Source: Mimachlamys varia
Lineage: Eukaryota; Mollusca; Bivalvia; Pectinida; Pectinidae
NCBI GenBank assembly: GCA_947623455.1
Contig: OX392542.1
Coordinates: 16,375,625-16,439,624, forward strand
Length of the DNA stretch: 64,000 nucleotides
Direction: 5' to 3'
A program made the position numbers and the translations under genes. The number at the start of each line of letters is the position of its first letter. Positions within the stretch are counted from its first letter, which is position 1. A model generated the notes under the pieces. It had not been told where the DNA came from. It searched no databases and worked only from the letters and a program-made list of their open reading frames with translations. Shown here piece by piece: positions 12,201 to 21,390 of this stretch.

Positions 12201-15200
12201 TCAACTACACAGGTAAAACATACACACAGGTGGTATATACCTTCACAGTTAAAACATACACACAGGTAGTCTTTACATAAACACAGGTAAAACATACACA
12301 CAGGTAGTATATACCTCCACAGGTAAAACATACACACAGGCGGTATATACCTTCACAGATAAAGCATACACACAGGTAGTATTAACCTACACAGGTAAAA
12401 CATACACACAGGTTGTATTTACATACACAGGTAAAACATACATACAGGTAAAACATACACACAGGTTAAAACATACACACAGGTAGTATTTACATATACA
12501 GGTAAAACATACACACATGTAGTATTTACCTACACAGGTAAAACATACATACAGGTAAAACATACACACAGGTTAAAACATACACACAGGTAAAATATAC
12601 ACACAGGTAGTATTTACATACACAGGTAAAACATACACACATGTACAGGTAGTATTTACATACACACAAGTAAAACATACATACAGGTAAAACATACACA
12701 CAGGTAGTATTTACATACACAGGTAAAACATATGCACAGGTAAAACATACATACAGGTAAAACATACACACAGGTGGTATATACCTCCACAGGTAAAACA
12801 TACACACAAGTAGTCTTCAACTACACAGGTAAAACATACACACAGGTGGTATATACCTTCACAGTTAAAACATACACACAGGTAGTCTTTACATAAACAC
12901 AGGTAAAACATACACACAGGTAGTATATACCTCCACAGGTAAAACATACACACAGGCGGTATATACCTTCACAGATAAAGCATACACACAGGTAGTATTA
13001 ACCTACACAGGTAAAACATACACAAAGGTATTCTTCAACTACACAAGTAAAATATACACACAGGTAGTATATACCTCCACAGGTAAAACATACACACAGG
13101 CGGTATATACCTTCACAGATAAAGCATACACACAGGTAGTATTAACCTACACAGGTAAAACATACACAAAGGTAGTCTTCAACTACACAGGTAAAACATA
13201 CACACATGGAGTATTGACCTACACAGGTAAACATATACACATGTAGTATTTACATAAACAGGTAAAACATACACACAGGTAGTATTAACCTACACAGGTA
13301 AAACATACACAAAGGCAGTCTTCAACTACACAGGTAAAATATACACATTGGTAGTCTTTACATACACAGGTAAAACATACACACATGAAGTATTGACCTA
13401 CACAGGTAAACATATACACATGAAGTATTTACATAAACAGGTAAAGCATACACACATGTAATATACCAGGTAGTATTTACTTATATAGATGAACCAACAA
13501 ATTATTCTGTTGCAAGCATTGTCCCACTACCATCATAATGCAATACATATCAAGTACATGTACATAGCAGGCAGGCATACAAACATAGGTAGATATTATC
13601 CAGCTTTGAACAAGTATTACTTTAAAGGAGATAAGTTTTCTTTTATGTCTTCAAGGGAATACATACATTTTATTTAATAAGGGAGATAACTTTCATATTA
13701 TAAGGGAGATAATTTTCATTTATTGATTGTAAGGGAGCTGCTATAAAATTTGCTATGAATCTTGTATCTGTTGCAGGTTATCAACCACAAAGACTTTGGA
13801 AGTCGTCAGAGCTTTGATGAGGCAGTCCACAAAGCTTTAGTAACAGAAAATGTAGACCTTGTGTGTCTGGCTGGCTTTATGAGAATTCTGACAGGTATCA
13901 CATACATAATAATGATCAAATAAGGATATACAATATATATATTTGTAAAATTGCTCCAGGGCGGTTTATAACAGATGAATAATAGTATTTCTACAGTCTG
14001 ACTGTTATAAAAATAATAAATTAAAGGGAATACAATCAGCATCATATTAATGTATTTATATTAATATGCATATAATTGATCGTCTCTGCAAAGAGCCTAA
14101 ACAGATATTCTACCTGTTTGTATGTTAAGGCACAGGAAGGAAGCTGTTAAAAGACAAGGTAATGGAATTTACTCCATTCTTGGATTGTGTTTTTCAGGTG
14201 ATTTTGTGCGGAAGTGGAATGGCCGCATGCTGAACATCCATCCGTCTTTGTTACCGTCCTTCAAAGGACATGATGCACACCGCCAAGTGTTGAAGGCCGA
14301 TGTCAGGATCTCGGGCTGTACTGTACATTTTGTAGCTGTGAGTTTTACCATTTTGTTTTTGGTTTCATGGCTTATTTTTGTCAAACTTGCATGTGTAGAC
14401 AATGTTTACTTTACATTAGCTTTAGAACAAGATGAGAAAAATATGAGTTGAAGAAATTCTCGATTAAAAGGCTTTTTTAGACACTTCAAAAGGATCATTC
14501 TCAATACAATAATGATGCTAAGTCATTAATTTTGCTATTTGACGATGAAAACATTTTTACTCAGAATTAAAATTGCCCTTCTCATTAACTGTGTAGTTTG
14601 TGTGTATTTTTTTGTTTACATTTCCTCTATAAAAAATAAATTTGCCCTTGACATGGATGACCAAAGAAGGGGAAATTAAATGGCAACAAAACTTTCCAGA
14701 ATGCATTATACAATAATTATATTATAATCATTGCCATAAAAGACATCATAGAATAAAGAGCCAGCCATGGAGTACAAGTAGTGAAAGGAAAATAATACCA
14801 GGGTTTGGACGAGTTCAATTAAGTGATCCCATATTATAATTACCTGATACAATTCATGGAAAGGAATACAAATATACATCAGGCTAATTTGTTCTTTTTC
14901 TGTAGCTTGCATGAGAAAGAAAATTATTAAACAGAGATGCTTATACCATCCATAGAACGGCTACATTGTAACTAGATTAACACCATTGAAAACTATTAGT
15001 TTACCTGCTGTCTGTCCGTCCATCTGTCTTGTCACTTTTTTGGGGTTTCCGAGCAGTATACTCTCTACAACATGTGCACATATTGAACTGAAATTTGATA
15101 CACAGATGCAACATGGTGATATCTAGGTCAAGTTCTAATTTGGTTACGGTTGAATGCTGTTTTGCAGAGTTACGGCCCTTAGACTTACTAAAATTCTGAT

Positions 15201-15615
15201 AATTCAGTTTCCGTGCATTATTTCTGCAATGTGTGCACATATTGAACCGAAATTTAGTATACATATACATCATGGGATATCTAAGTCAAGTCCCTGTAAT
15301 TTGTTTAATTAATCATTGCATCTTTATACCTTGTGGGGGCCAGTAGGGGACATGTATTGCTTCAGCAATACTCAATATGCTTGTTTTTACATTAAATATC
15401 TGAACTGTTGGACTTTATTTTGATTTCAGGAAGAGATAGATTCCGGAGCAATACTAGTACAGGAATCGGTACCTGTGTATCCTGAGGACACTGAGGCTAC
15501 ACTGTCGGCCAGAATCAAGGTTGTCGAGCACCTGGCCTTCCCAAGGGCCATGGAACTTGTTGCCAGCGGGCAGGCCAGACTTGGGGAGGAAGGGCGCATA
15601 ATCTGGTGTCAGTGA
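44..15615 (+). CDS. GART: Trifunctional purine biosynthesis protein GARS-AIRS-GART, 5' end outside window
   Basis: Eleven exons (44-260, 1860-2082, 2959-3157, 3486-3734, 4120-4322, 4813-4957, 8484-8594, 9054-9190, 13777-13894, 14198-14337, 15430-15615) join without a phase conflict into 642 residues plus TGA. In order they encode the C-terminal ~72 residues of GAR synthetase, a whole AIR synthetase domain and a whole GAR transformylase domain, the known order of the animal protein (about 1,010 residues in human, so roughly 370 residues lie upstream). The enzyme catalyses steps 2, 3 and 5 of cytosolic de novo purine synthesis. Visible signatures are [17 protein letters not shown] and HITGGG (AIRS), and [23 protein letters not shown] and EEIDSG (transformylase; Asn, His and Asp match the catalytic residues of bacterial PurN). 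Every junction obeys GT...AG. Identification is by recalled family motifs; splice sites are inferred, not transcript-verified. Confidence 0.96.
590..1075 (+). mobile_element. SINE with tRNA-like head
   Basis: Bases 590-660 look tRNA-derived. A 7 bp acceptor-like pairing (GGCGGAT with AATCGTC, one mismatch and G.T pairs) encloses an A-box-like GGTCAAGTGG region and a B box GGTTCGATCCC inside a perfect GGGG/CCCC arm. An unrelated body follows, then a tail with AAAGCGCTTTAGAGTGG and GGGCGCTATATCAAAT and AT-rich sequence. That is the pol III promoter head, body and tail layout of a SINE. A headless relative lies at about 31,310-31,590. The anticodon arm is poor, so a functional tRNA is unlikely. 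Confidence 0.7.
1405..1807 (+). mobile_element. MITE family A, copy 1 (in GART intron)
   Basis: About 400 bp, ending in GTATATTGGGCCTTTAA, the inverse of the family's left end. The left end is degraded (AAAAGGTCAAATAAACGTAA). The internal block AACAACAAACCGAAG and the ATTGCTGATATCAGTTAATC segment are shared with three other copies in this gene. It ends about 52 bases before the exon b acceptor. Confidence 0.85.
1860..2082 (+). CDS. GART: GART exon b: start of AIR synthetase domain
   Basis: It encodes [31 protein letters not shown] and [10 protein letters not shown], the N-terminal AIRS core that builds the ATP-binding interface. The acceptor is ttttatcag|t. Length matching to the family favours the donor after AAG (gtcggt at 2083). 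A stronger-looking gtaagt lies six bases on at 2089 and would add Val-Gly. The acceptor is only about 50 bases from the end of a MITE, and the frame stays open back into that MITE. Confidence 0.94.
2439..2784 (+). mobile_element. MITE family A, copy 2
   Basis: Starts TTAAAGGCCCAATATAAGT and ends with an imperfect inverted copy finishing GGCCTTTAA. TTAA on both sides could be a target duplication of the piggyBac type or part of the inverted repeat. No coding capacity. Confidence 0.85.
2959..3157 (+). CDS. GART: GART exon c: AIR synthetase domain
   Basis: It encodes [35 protein letters not shown] and the stretch ending AGCALIG. Acceptor gtag|gttgcc, donor g|gtaggt at 3158, ending in phase 1. 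The DLVAMCVND and [10 protein letters not shown] blocks are the most conserved part of the AIRS family. Confidence 0.95.
3486..3734 (+). CDS. GART: GART exon d: AIR synthetase domain
   Basis: The first two bases complete Gly, giving [20 protein letters not shown], then [14 protein letters not shown] and GKTLG. The acceptor is cactag and the donor is g|gtatac at 3735. The GGETAEMP motif is the AIRS signature. Confidence 0.95.
4120..4322 (+). CDS. GART: GART exon e: AIR synthetase domain
   Basis: It encodes [38 protein letters not shown] and [13 protein letters not shown]. Acceptor ctgatag, donor aag|gtcagt at 4323. A MITE copy begins only about 31 bases downstream of the donor. Confidence 0.95.
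4354..4733 (+). mobile_element. MITE family A, copy 3
   Basis: Begins CTTAAAGGTCAAATATGCGT just after the exon e donor and ends GATATTGGGCCTTTA. The internal segment TTGAATATTGCTGATATCAG is duplicated in tandem (about 4580 and 4620), unlike in the other copies. Confidence 0.85.
4813..4957 (+). CDS. GART: GART exon f: end of AIR synthetase domain
   Basis: It encodes [20 protein letters not shown], then a more variable stretch ending GAVQECQ. The [11 protein letters not shown] block is the C-terminal AIRS signature. Acceptor ttcaag, donor g|gtgtgt at 4958, phase 1. The next intron (3.5 kb) holds the pearl-like element and a nested MITE. Confidence 0.94.
5602..7314 (+). mobile_element. Pearl/HINE-like non-autonomous element with central tandem array
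   Basis: It opens with a 32-base hairpin (arms AGCTCACCT and AGGTGAGCT enclosing GGTCC/GGACC). A GTCCGTC microrepeat follows at about 5645-5707, then about ten tandem units of about 156 bp. It closes with two hairpins (7264-7286, arms ACCTAGATA and TATCTAGGT; 7297-7311, AGGCCC/GGGCCT). A left hairpin, tandem core and right hairpin recall bivalve pearl/HINE elements linked to Helitrons; this class assignment is inference. It lies inside the GART intron between exons f and g in the gene's orientation and has no coding capacity. Confidence 0.75.
5716..7235 (+). repeat. About ten 156 bp tandem units, alternating types
   Basis: The anchor CCATAACCACTG recurs at about 5733, 5889, 6045, 6203, 6357, 6513, 6669, 6823 and 6979, plus one degenerate unit near 7130, so the spacing is 154-158. 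Two variants alternate: one has TGCTTAGG, CTCATGGTGG and CCATAAAGAATT, the other TGCCCAGG, CTAATGGTGG and CCAAAA. This means a dimer of about 312 bp was the amplifying unit for part of the array. Confidence 0.85.
7375..8353 (+). mobile_element. MITE family A, copy 4, split by a nested element
   Basis: Left end TTAAAGGCCCAATATACGTA and right end TACGTATATTGGGCCTTTAA are near-perfect inverted repeats. The body is interrupted at about 7688-8281 by a second element, so this copy was present before that insertion. Confidence 0.88.
7688..8281. mobile_element. Fold-back MITE nested in MITE family A
   Basis: Starts AAAGGACTATGTATGG and ends CCATATATAGTCCTTT. Pairing continues inward (TTTTTGGCCC with GGCCAAAAAA, ATCAAATTTT with AAATTTGAT) and ends in the central pair GAGCGCATTCTTGAAC and GTTCAAGAATGCGCTC. 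The roughly 590 bp element is therefore close to one long hairpin. TA flanks both ends. No ORF of note. Confidence 0.88.
8484..8594 (+). CDS. GART: GART exon g: AIRS-transformylase linker and start of transformylase
   Basis: After two bases completing Gly it encodes [16 protein letters not shown], a Pro-containing linker, and [11 protein letters not shown]. The last stretch is the first strand and folate/GAR-site glycine loop of the transformylase domain. Acceptor ttatag, donor g|gttagt at 8595. Confidence 0.94.
9054..9190 (+). CDS. GART: GART exon h: transformylase domain
   Basis: It encodes [19 protein letters not shown] and [20 protein letters not shown], the GAR-binding loop and first Rossmann half. 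The donor ctg|gtaata at 9191 is weak and is followed within 40 bases by the intron minisatellite, whose units contain many CAG|GTAAAA donor-like sites. Confidence 0.94.
9225..13480 (+). repeat. 4.2 kb minisatellite in the GART intron between exons h and i
   Basis: The array is built of short units around CAGGTAAAACATACACA, interleaved with GTAGTATTTACATACA, GTGGTATATACCTCCACA and similar spacers, in one orientation. Higher-order copies are visible: GTAGTCTTCAACTACAC near 9337, 10,760 and 12,194 (spacing about 1.43 kb), and GGGAACGTTTATTA near 9669 and 11,319 (spacing 1.65 kb). Every unit carries CAG|GTAAAA, close to the 5' splice consensus, and many carry ACACAG|GT. Open frames on either strand are periodic artefacts. 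Confidence 0.95.
13481..13776 (+). other. Unique end of GART intron before exon i
   Basis: Non-repetitive AT-rich sequence with three AAGGGAG(A/C)T-like motifs (13,627-13,740) and the acceptor tract TTGTATCTGTTGCAG. No coding signal is seen. Confidence 0.5.
13777..13894 (+). CDS. GART: GART exon i: transformylase domain
   Basis: It encodes [20 protein letters not shown] and [15 protein letters not shown]. The LAGFMRIL strand leads to the active site. Acceptor gttgcag, donor g|gtatca at 13895. Confidence 0.95.
14198..14337 (+). CDS. GART: GART exon j: transformylase catalytic core
   Basis: It encodes [34 protein letters not shown] and GCTVHFVA. The Asn and His of NIHPS correspond to the catalytic Asn and His of PurN. 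Acceptor ttttcag, donor gct|gtgagt at 14338. Confidence 0.96.
15430..15615 (+). CDS. GART: GART terminal exon
   Basis: It encodes [40 protein letters not shown] and a short tail ending IIWCQ-TGA. The Asp of EEIDSG corresponds to the catalytic Asp of PurN. The acceptor is gatttcag. The last 45 coding bases are the founder copy of the minisatellite that follows the stop. Confidence 0.95.
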   Translation, partial: EEIDSGAILVQESVPVYPEDTEATLSARIKVVEHLAFPRAMELVASGQARLGEEGRIIWCQ

Positions 15616-16560
15616 AAGGAATAATTGGGGGGGGGGGCAGACTAGGGGAGGAAGGGCGTATAATCTGGTGTCAGTGAAAGGAGTAATTGGGGGGGGGGGG
15701 CAGAAGACTGGGGGGGTGCATTATCTGGTGTCAGTGAAAGGAATAATTGGGGGGGGGGGGGTGCATTATCTGGTGTCAGTGAAAGGAATAATTCGGGGGG
15801 GGGGGCAGACTGGGGGGGGGGGGTGCATTATCTGGTGTCAGTGAAAGGAATTGGGCGGGGGGGGGGGGGGGGTATGAGTGCCTGTAAGTGAAAGGAGTGA
15901 GTGTGGGCACAGACGAGACTGGGGGCTGAGGTAGGATAGTCTGGTGTCCGTTAAAGGATGGAATATTGGGGCAGGCGAGACTAGGTGGGGAGGAAAAGAT
16001 AGACTGGTGTTAGCTACAGGAGTGAATGTGGGGACAGGCCAGATTAGGAAAGGAAGGAAAGATAGACTGGTGTTAGTTACAGGGGTGAATATGGGGACAG
16101 ACAAGATTGGGGTACCCGAGGAAGGAAAGATAGACTGGTGTTAGTTACAGGGGTGAATATGGGGTACCCGAGGAAGGAAAGATAGACTGGTGTTAGTTAC
16201 AGGGGTGAATATGGGGTACCCGAGGAAGGAAAGATAGACTGGTGTTAGCTACAGGAGTGAATATGGGGACAGACAAGATTGGGGTACCCGAGGAAGGAAA
16301 GATAGACTGGTGTTAGTTACAGGGGTGAATATGGGGTACCCGAGGAAGGAAAGATAGACTGGTGTTAGTTACAGGGGTGAATATGGGGTACCCGAGGAAG
16401 GAAAGATAGACTGGTGTTAGCTACAGGAGTGAATATGGGGACAGACAAGATTGGGGTACCCGAGGAAGGAAAGATAGACTGGTGTTAGTTACAGGAGTGA
16501 ATGTGGGGACTGGCCAGACTGGGAGAGGGAGATGGACAGATTGTGTGGTGTCCATGAAAG
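15571..16560 (+). repeat. Minisatellite derived from the GART terminal exon
   Basis: The coding end plus stop (block CTGGTGTCAGTGAAAGGA) is repeated with divergence about 16 times. The first copies (near 15,603, 15,665, 15,728, 15,767 and 15,832) keep the TGTCAGTGA stop context and are separated by runs of 9-18 G. Later copies (about 16,005-16,510) have drifted to CTGGTGTTAGTTACAGG with GGTACCCGAGGAAGG and a 50-70 bp period. The array lies in the presumed 3' UTR on the sense strand, so the transcript would contain many G tracts. Confidence 0.92.
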
Positions 16561-18459
16561 CAGGAGAATCTGATAGGTTTATGTAAGTGGAAGACTAAGG
16601 TCTTTTATGTTATGAAAAACTATACAGCGAAAGGCTACAGCAGACAGATGTAGCTGGGGTCATTGTATTTTGTTGCCATGCAGTGTGAATTATGTATAGA
16701 CAATAGTTTAACTTACACCAGTGTGCTACTGACTGTAGAACTTACTGTTAGTGTGGTGTAGATCCAGAAAAACAAACAGTTGTACTCAACATTATCTTGG
16801 TTATAACCAAAGAAAATGTATAACACCTCTAGATATTGTATACACTGCTACAACAAAAATGTATACCACCACTGGATGTGTTCAAACACAAACTGTTCAT
16901 TATAACGTTCCACGTACAGGTATGTAGTCCACCACCTGTATTTATTGCTTTGTTTTGAAGTCCTGTCATTATAAATAAAAAAACGGTTATAACAGATTTG
17001 ATGAGCTTTACCTTAACTAGTCCGTCCGACCTGTCAATGCATTGATTTTTTGTTGTGTCTGTCGGTACAACCTTATGTCCATTCATCCATTTTTTAGGAC
17101 GGCACAATTAATTATCTCATGTTTGTGTTTGAAAGTGTTACATTCTGTTAGCTTTAAAAGATGTACAATCACGTCTTGTTTGAGCTCTGTCCATAATGAT
17201 CTCAGATTTATTATGATTGCCAAACAGGCACATAAAGTCTAATATTTGTCTAATTTGATCATTGTCCACCAACTCTCATCTCCACTTGTGTAAAATGTCT
17301 GTCAAGCAGGTATAGGCTATACTAACCATACTGTCTTATTTGACCCGCCTCCATCAATGCCAATGTTTGTTACCGAAATCATGACATCTTTGACTATTGC
17401 TCTTCATAGCCTAATAGTGAGACTGTCCAACTTTTTGTCATACATCATAGTCCCAGCTTATATTCGTAAACAAATGTGTCATGTATTAAATCATGTCATG
17501 TTTTTATCTTTCAATCAAATAAGTCAAGTACAGGTATTGAAATCATGACATTTTTTAATTGTTCATCATAGCCCCAATATGTTTCTGTTAAACAGAAAAT
17601 TGGTTTTCAAAATTCATGTTTTTTTGTTTGTTTTTTTTTAATAATTTCCCACTATAAACTCATTATGTTTCAGTCAAACAGATATATCCTATAGGTTTCT
17701 GTCAAACAAACAGATATTTCCTACAGGTTTCTGTCACCCAGATATTCCTATAGGGTACTGTCAAACAGATAATAAAAAAAAATATTAAAAAAAAAAAATA
17801 ACATGTCGTGTTTCACCGGTGTCTTCTATAGTTATCCAGCTATAATGCATGTCTGTCAAACAGGCGACCATTAAGTCCCATCAAAGTCCCAGCTAATCAT
17901 ATTTGTCCTATACAGAAACCTCCAATGCTTTACTTTTGTGCAACCCAGCTATTATATCTATCACAAATGCAATTTATAGACCATTTTCCTTATTATAAAG
18001 ATATGTATCCCAGTACGTATGAGCAGGAATTTGATTAAATACAAAGTAGACGAAGGTCTGCTTTGCGCAAGGTTGTTTAGATACACGTCTGTCCGTCATA
18101 TATACACTGTATCTATATTTGCCATATACTGTTGATGTTTTGCAATGTAATAGACCTACTAGCACCGCACTGGTGTGAAGCATGTTTATCTTGTTTCTCA
18201 AAATCACCCTTCGTGTCACTTTATGCACAATTATGCTGCAACTTCAAATATCGTGATGTTTTTTGCATGACAAAACAATTATGATATCCTTTAAACTCCA
18301 TTGTTGTAAAATCTGATGGCGTTTAACAAAAATGTTATATGAATGGTGCTATTTTTGAGAGTAATAATACAGTCAATATTGATGTTTGACTTCCAAGCTG
18401 CAATGATTTGCAAAATAAATGTGTTATTACAACAGTACATATTTTGTTGAATTGTATGA
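16561..18459. other. Downstream of GART: degenerate repeats, no gene seen
   Basis: Contains AATAAA at about 16,973, which could serve GART if its 3' UTR is long. From about 17,040 to 17,960 it has a very degenerate repeat around CTGTCAAACAG and ATCATGACAT. No exon-like open frame with splice sites is seen on either strand. Confidence 0.5.
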
Positions 18460-18565
18460 ATACGTACAAGGAGGACTAAATAGCTGTATGATGCAGTTAA
18501 ATGTATTTTTTCCGGCATACTGTATCTATTACTCAATTTAAAAGGTGTAGCATTTGTGTGTGGTG
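18460..18565 (-). repeat. Repeat family B fragment
   Basis: On the - strand it reads as the start of the 375 bp family seen at 20,015 (GCATACTGTATCTATTAC and CAGTTAAATG are shared). Only about 100 bp remain. Confidence 0.6.
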
Positions 18566-18619
18566 TCATCTTCCTTCAACTGAATACGAAACTTTAAAGT
18601 TCAAAACACAAATAGAAAA

Positions 18620-19185
18620 AAAAACATATCTGAGAACCTCGATGTGTCTCTGAAACCATAATCCGAATTCCAAATCGATTTAACTATGGGCAAGATATGT
18701 ACAAAGAAAATATTTCTATGGAGACCCATATAAAAGTGCAAAAAAATAAGACCAGGTGTTCCTGAAGATTAACGTCCACTGCACCATCGACGACACCCTC
18801 CATGTAAATCTGGGTCACATCCAAGTAAGTATAACGTCTTCAAAATGAGAACCAAGTCATCATTATCAATCACAACAAGGGAGCATACTCAAAAACGTCC
18901 TTCTTCATATCACACAAAGATAAAGAATATTTCTCGATGAGATCAAGATGTCGAACATAAAACTTGCCCATAGTCTTCTTCATCAACCTGCATCTCTCGA
19001 ATCCCTGTGCCGTAAGTTTGTTCGTCAGCAGTTGACATCTATCACGAAAGTCTCGATATTCAGAGAAAGCTTGCTCTAGAGTAACGAATCTGCGACATGT
19101 AACCACCATAGGATGGAGAAGCAGGGATGTTACTATCAAGAAAGGGAAAGTTCACGATCGGAAAATCGAAATCGTCACGTTAATT
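18620..19185 (-). mobile_element. Retroelement tail R1: reverse transcriptase C-terminus plus 3' tail
   Basis: On the - strand an 89-codon open frame (18,870-19,139) reads FSEYRDFRDRCQLLTNKLTA, FERCRLMKKTMGKFYVRHLD and LIEKYSLSL. This is the C-terminal part of a metazoan reverse transcriptase family common in molluscs. The bases above 19,139 give the preceding DDFDFPIVNFPF-like segment out of frame. Below 18,870 comes the family's non-coding tail with CATGGAGGGTGTCGTCGATG. It is the least broken C-terminal fragment, but truncated at its 5' end. Confidence 0.8.
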
Positions 19186-20014
19186 GTACATCTTAATGGT
19201 AATAGGAGTAGTAGTAGGGGAAATGTAGTTTAAAACCATTTAACACTTTGTAATTTAACTTTATTTTAAAAAAAACAGGTCTTTGTCGGTTATAAAACTG
19301 GTATGTTTATGCTAATGTTGTCATTGAGGAATAAGGTTGGTTTGAAATTTTCTGAATTATTAACTGGGGACAGTTATAGCGCTTTTGGTGGAGCATGTTT
19401 ATAGATGTCGCAAATATATTGAAATTTTATTTTGAAATGAAATCGTCTTTATTTAGTCCGCCTTCTTAATGCAATTTTATTCAACATTAACGTTTAAAGC
19501 TATTTTTTCAAAAAGCGCTAATGTCAGATTAATTTTAGGAAATATGAAATTGTGTTGACTGTATGATACACAAACATCTTACACCGTGAATAGCCCTACC
19601 CAAAACTTCACGGCAATGTTTACAAGTAGACAGTGTTCTGCGTATCTTGGAGCACTTCAGAGATGGTGATATCTGTACCTAGGAAAGTGCACGGCTTCAA
19701 AGGAATCGCGTCTGCGTTGAGTGAGTTGATGACAACAAAATATATCACATTTATCTAAATGTGAAACAAATGTAAATTATACTTAAAAACATGCACAGGC
19801 TATGGACGTCAGTTTTTTTTAAAAAGTTTATAATAAAGTACTTTCGGCAGATTGAGAGCAAGATGACAAACATTCCCATCACATTAACACGTCACCGCCA
19901 ACGGGATAATTATGAGCTTGTGGTTGAACCGTAATTCTGTTTTATGGTTTGCTTGTGCTTTACTTCATATTAACAGCTACTGCCATCTAAGGTCATGCTA
20001 GGTACACGATTTGA
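19186..20014. other. No gene recognised
   Basis: AT-rich and mostly unique. The - strand has a 37-40 codon open run ending at 19,620 (contains PLKPCTFLGTDITISEV), but no convincing acceptor or start flanks it. Confidence 0.4.
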
Positions 20015-20775
20015 AATTACACATATGCTGCACCCTTTAAAAGTAATAGATACAATTTGCCGAAAAGGGACCAAAAGGTGGGACTCCTAGATTTCTAAAC
20101 TATTGTAGAAGCAGAAGGGTCAGGTGGGTAAAACCCATTTAATTTATGAATTTAGAAGTAAAATTAAACTACTTCTGTATAATTTCAAATCATGTACTGT
20201 GCCACTACTCAAATGAGATTAACTGTGGCTATGGAGGCTTTAGCAAACCTCGGGGACTAAAAAATCCACCAGCAGAGTCTGCCACCCCCTATCATCAAGG
20301 ATGATGTAACACACGCATCAGCTGCACCTTTTAAATTTAGTAATAGATACAGTATGCCAAAAAATGAAGCAAACTGCATCTTACTGCTGTTAAGTTATCC
20401 TAGGAATCTTCAGTGATGCTAGGGGCCAAAAGGTGGGAATCCAAGATTTCTTAACTATTGTAGAAGCAGAAGGGTCAGGTGCGTACAACCCCTTTAATTT
20501 ATGAATTAAGAAGTAAAATTAAACTAGTTCTGTATAATTTCAAATCGTGTACTACCAAAATGTGTATATCATGTACCGTGCCACTACTCAAATGAGATAA
20601 ACTGTGGCTATGGAGGCTCTAGCAAACCTCGGGGACTAAAAATCCAACAGCAGAGTCTGCCACCCCGATCAATAAAGATGACGTAACACGCATATATGCT
20701 CCACATTTTAAATTTTGTAATAGATACAGTATGCCGAAAAATGAATCAAACTGAAGGTCTTAACCTTACAATGCT
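20015..20775 (+). repeat. Repeat family B, tandem dimer plus partial third copy
   Basis: Two copies about 375 bp apart share AATAGATACA, CAGAAGGGTCAGGTG, CTACTCAAATGAGAT, TGTGGCTATGGAGGC and CTCGGGGACTAAAAA. A third begins at about 20,690 and stops after GCCGAAAAATGAATC. Other copies lie at 34,345 (-), 36,590 (+) and 56,215 (+). No terminal inverted repeat or ORF is evident. Confidence 0.85.
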
Positions 20776-20879
20776 GTAACGGAAAGTTGGCGTAACGTTA
20801 CTTATGTTGTCAGAAAATCACTTCGAATGGGATACCCCAACATGAAAAAATGACATCTCAGAGTATTGGCTTTTCTTGC

Positions 20880-21390
20880 ACGAATTCCTGAACGGATTCT
20901 TTTATGCAAGAAATGTATGTGGTGTTTACATGGTGCAGTTGATTCGTTATTCTAGGGCTTGCTCTGAATATCGAGATTTTTGTTAAAGATGTCAACTGCT
21001 GACGAACAAACTAACGTCACAGGGATTCGAGAGATGAAGACTGGGCAAGTTTTATGGTCGCCATCTTAATCTCATCGAGAAATATTCTGTATATTTGTGT
21101 GATATGAAGATGGACGTTTTTAGTTTGCTTATTAGTGTGCTTACTTGTTGGGATTGACAATGATGACTCGGTTCTCATTTTGACCAAGATTTATATGGCG
21201 GGTGTCGTCGATGAAGCAGAAGATGCTTACTCTTTCGGAACTCCTGGTCTTATTATCTTGTGCTTTTACCGGGGTCTCCATGTAAATCTTTCCTTTGATC
21301 ATATTTTGCCTCTAGTTTAATCGATTTTGAGTTCGGATTATGGTTTTGTTGACGCTTTGGTATTCCCTGATTTTTTATTCATACATATAA
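20880..21390 (+). mobile_element. Retroelement tail R2
   Basis: Starts in broken reverse transcriptase sequence (GTTGATTCGTTATTCTAGGG, then LLTNKL-like), passes through TTAGTGTGCTTACTTG and reaches the 3' tail with GGCGGGTGTCGTCGATGAAG and GAGTTCGGATTATGG, ending near TGACGCTTTGGTATTC. Frameshifts and stops make it non-functional. Confidence 0.8.

Noticed and set aside
9202..13020. Many long open frames on both strands (repeating [12 protein letters not shown] or TGKTYTQVV)
   Set aside because: They follow the minisatellite period, occur in several frames at once and lie inside a spliced intron; no start or splice context.
19620..19740. - strand open run containing PLKPCTFLGTDITISEV
   Set aside because: Protein-like composition, but no acceptor, start or recognised family.
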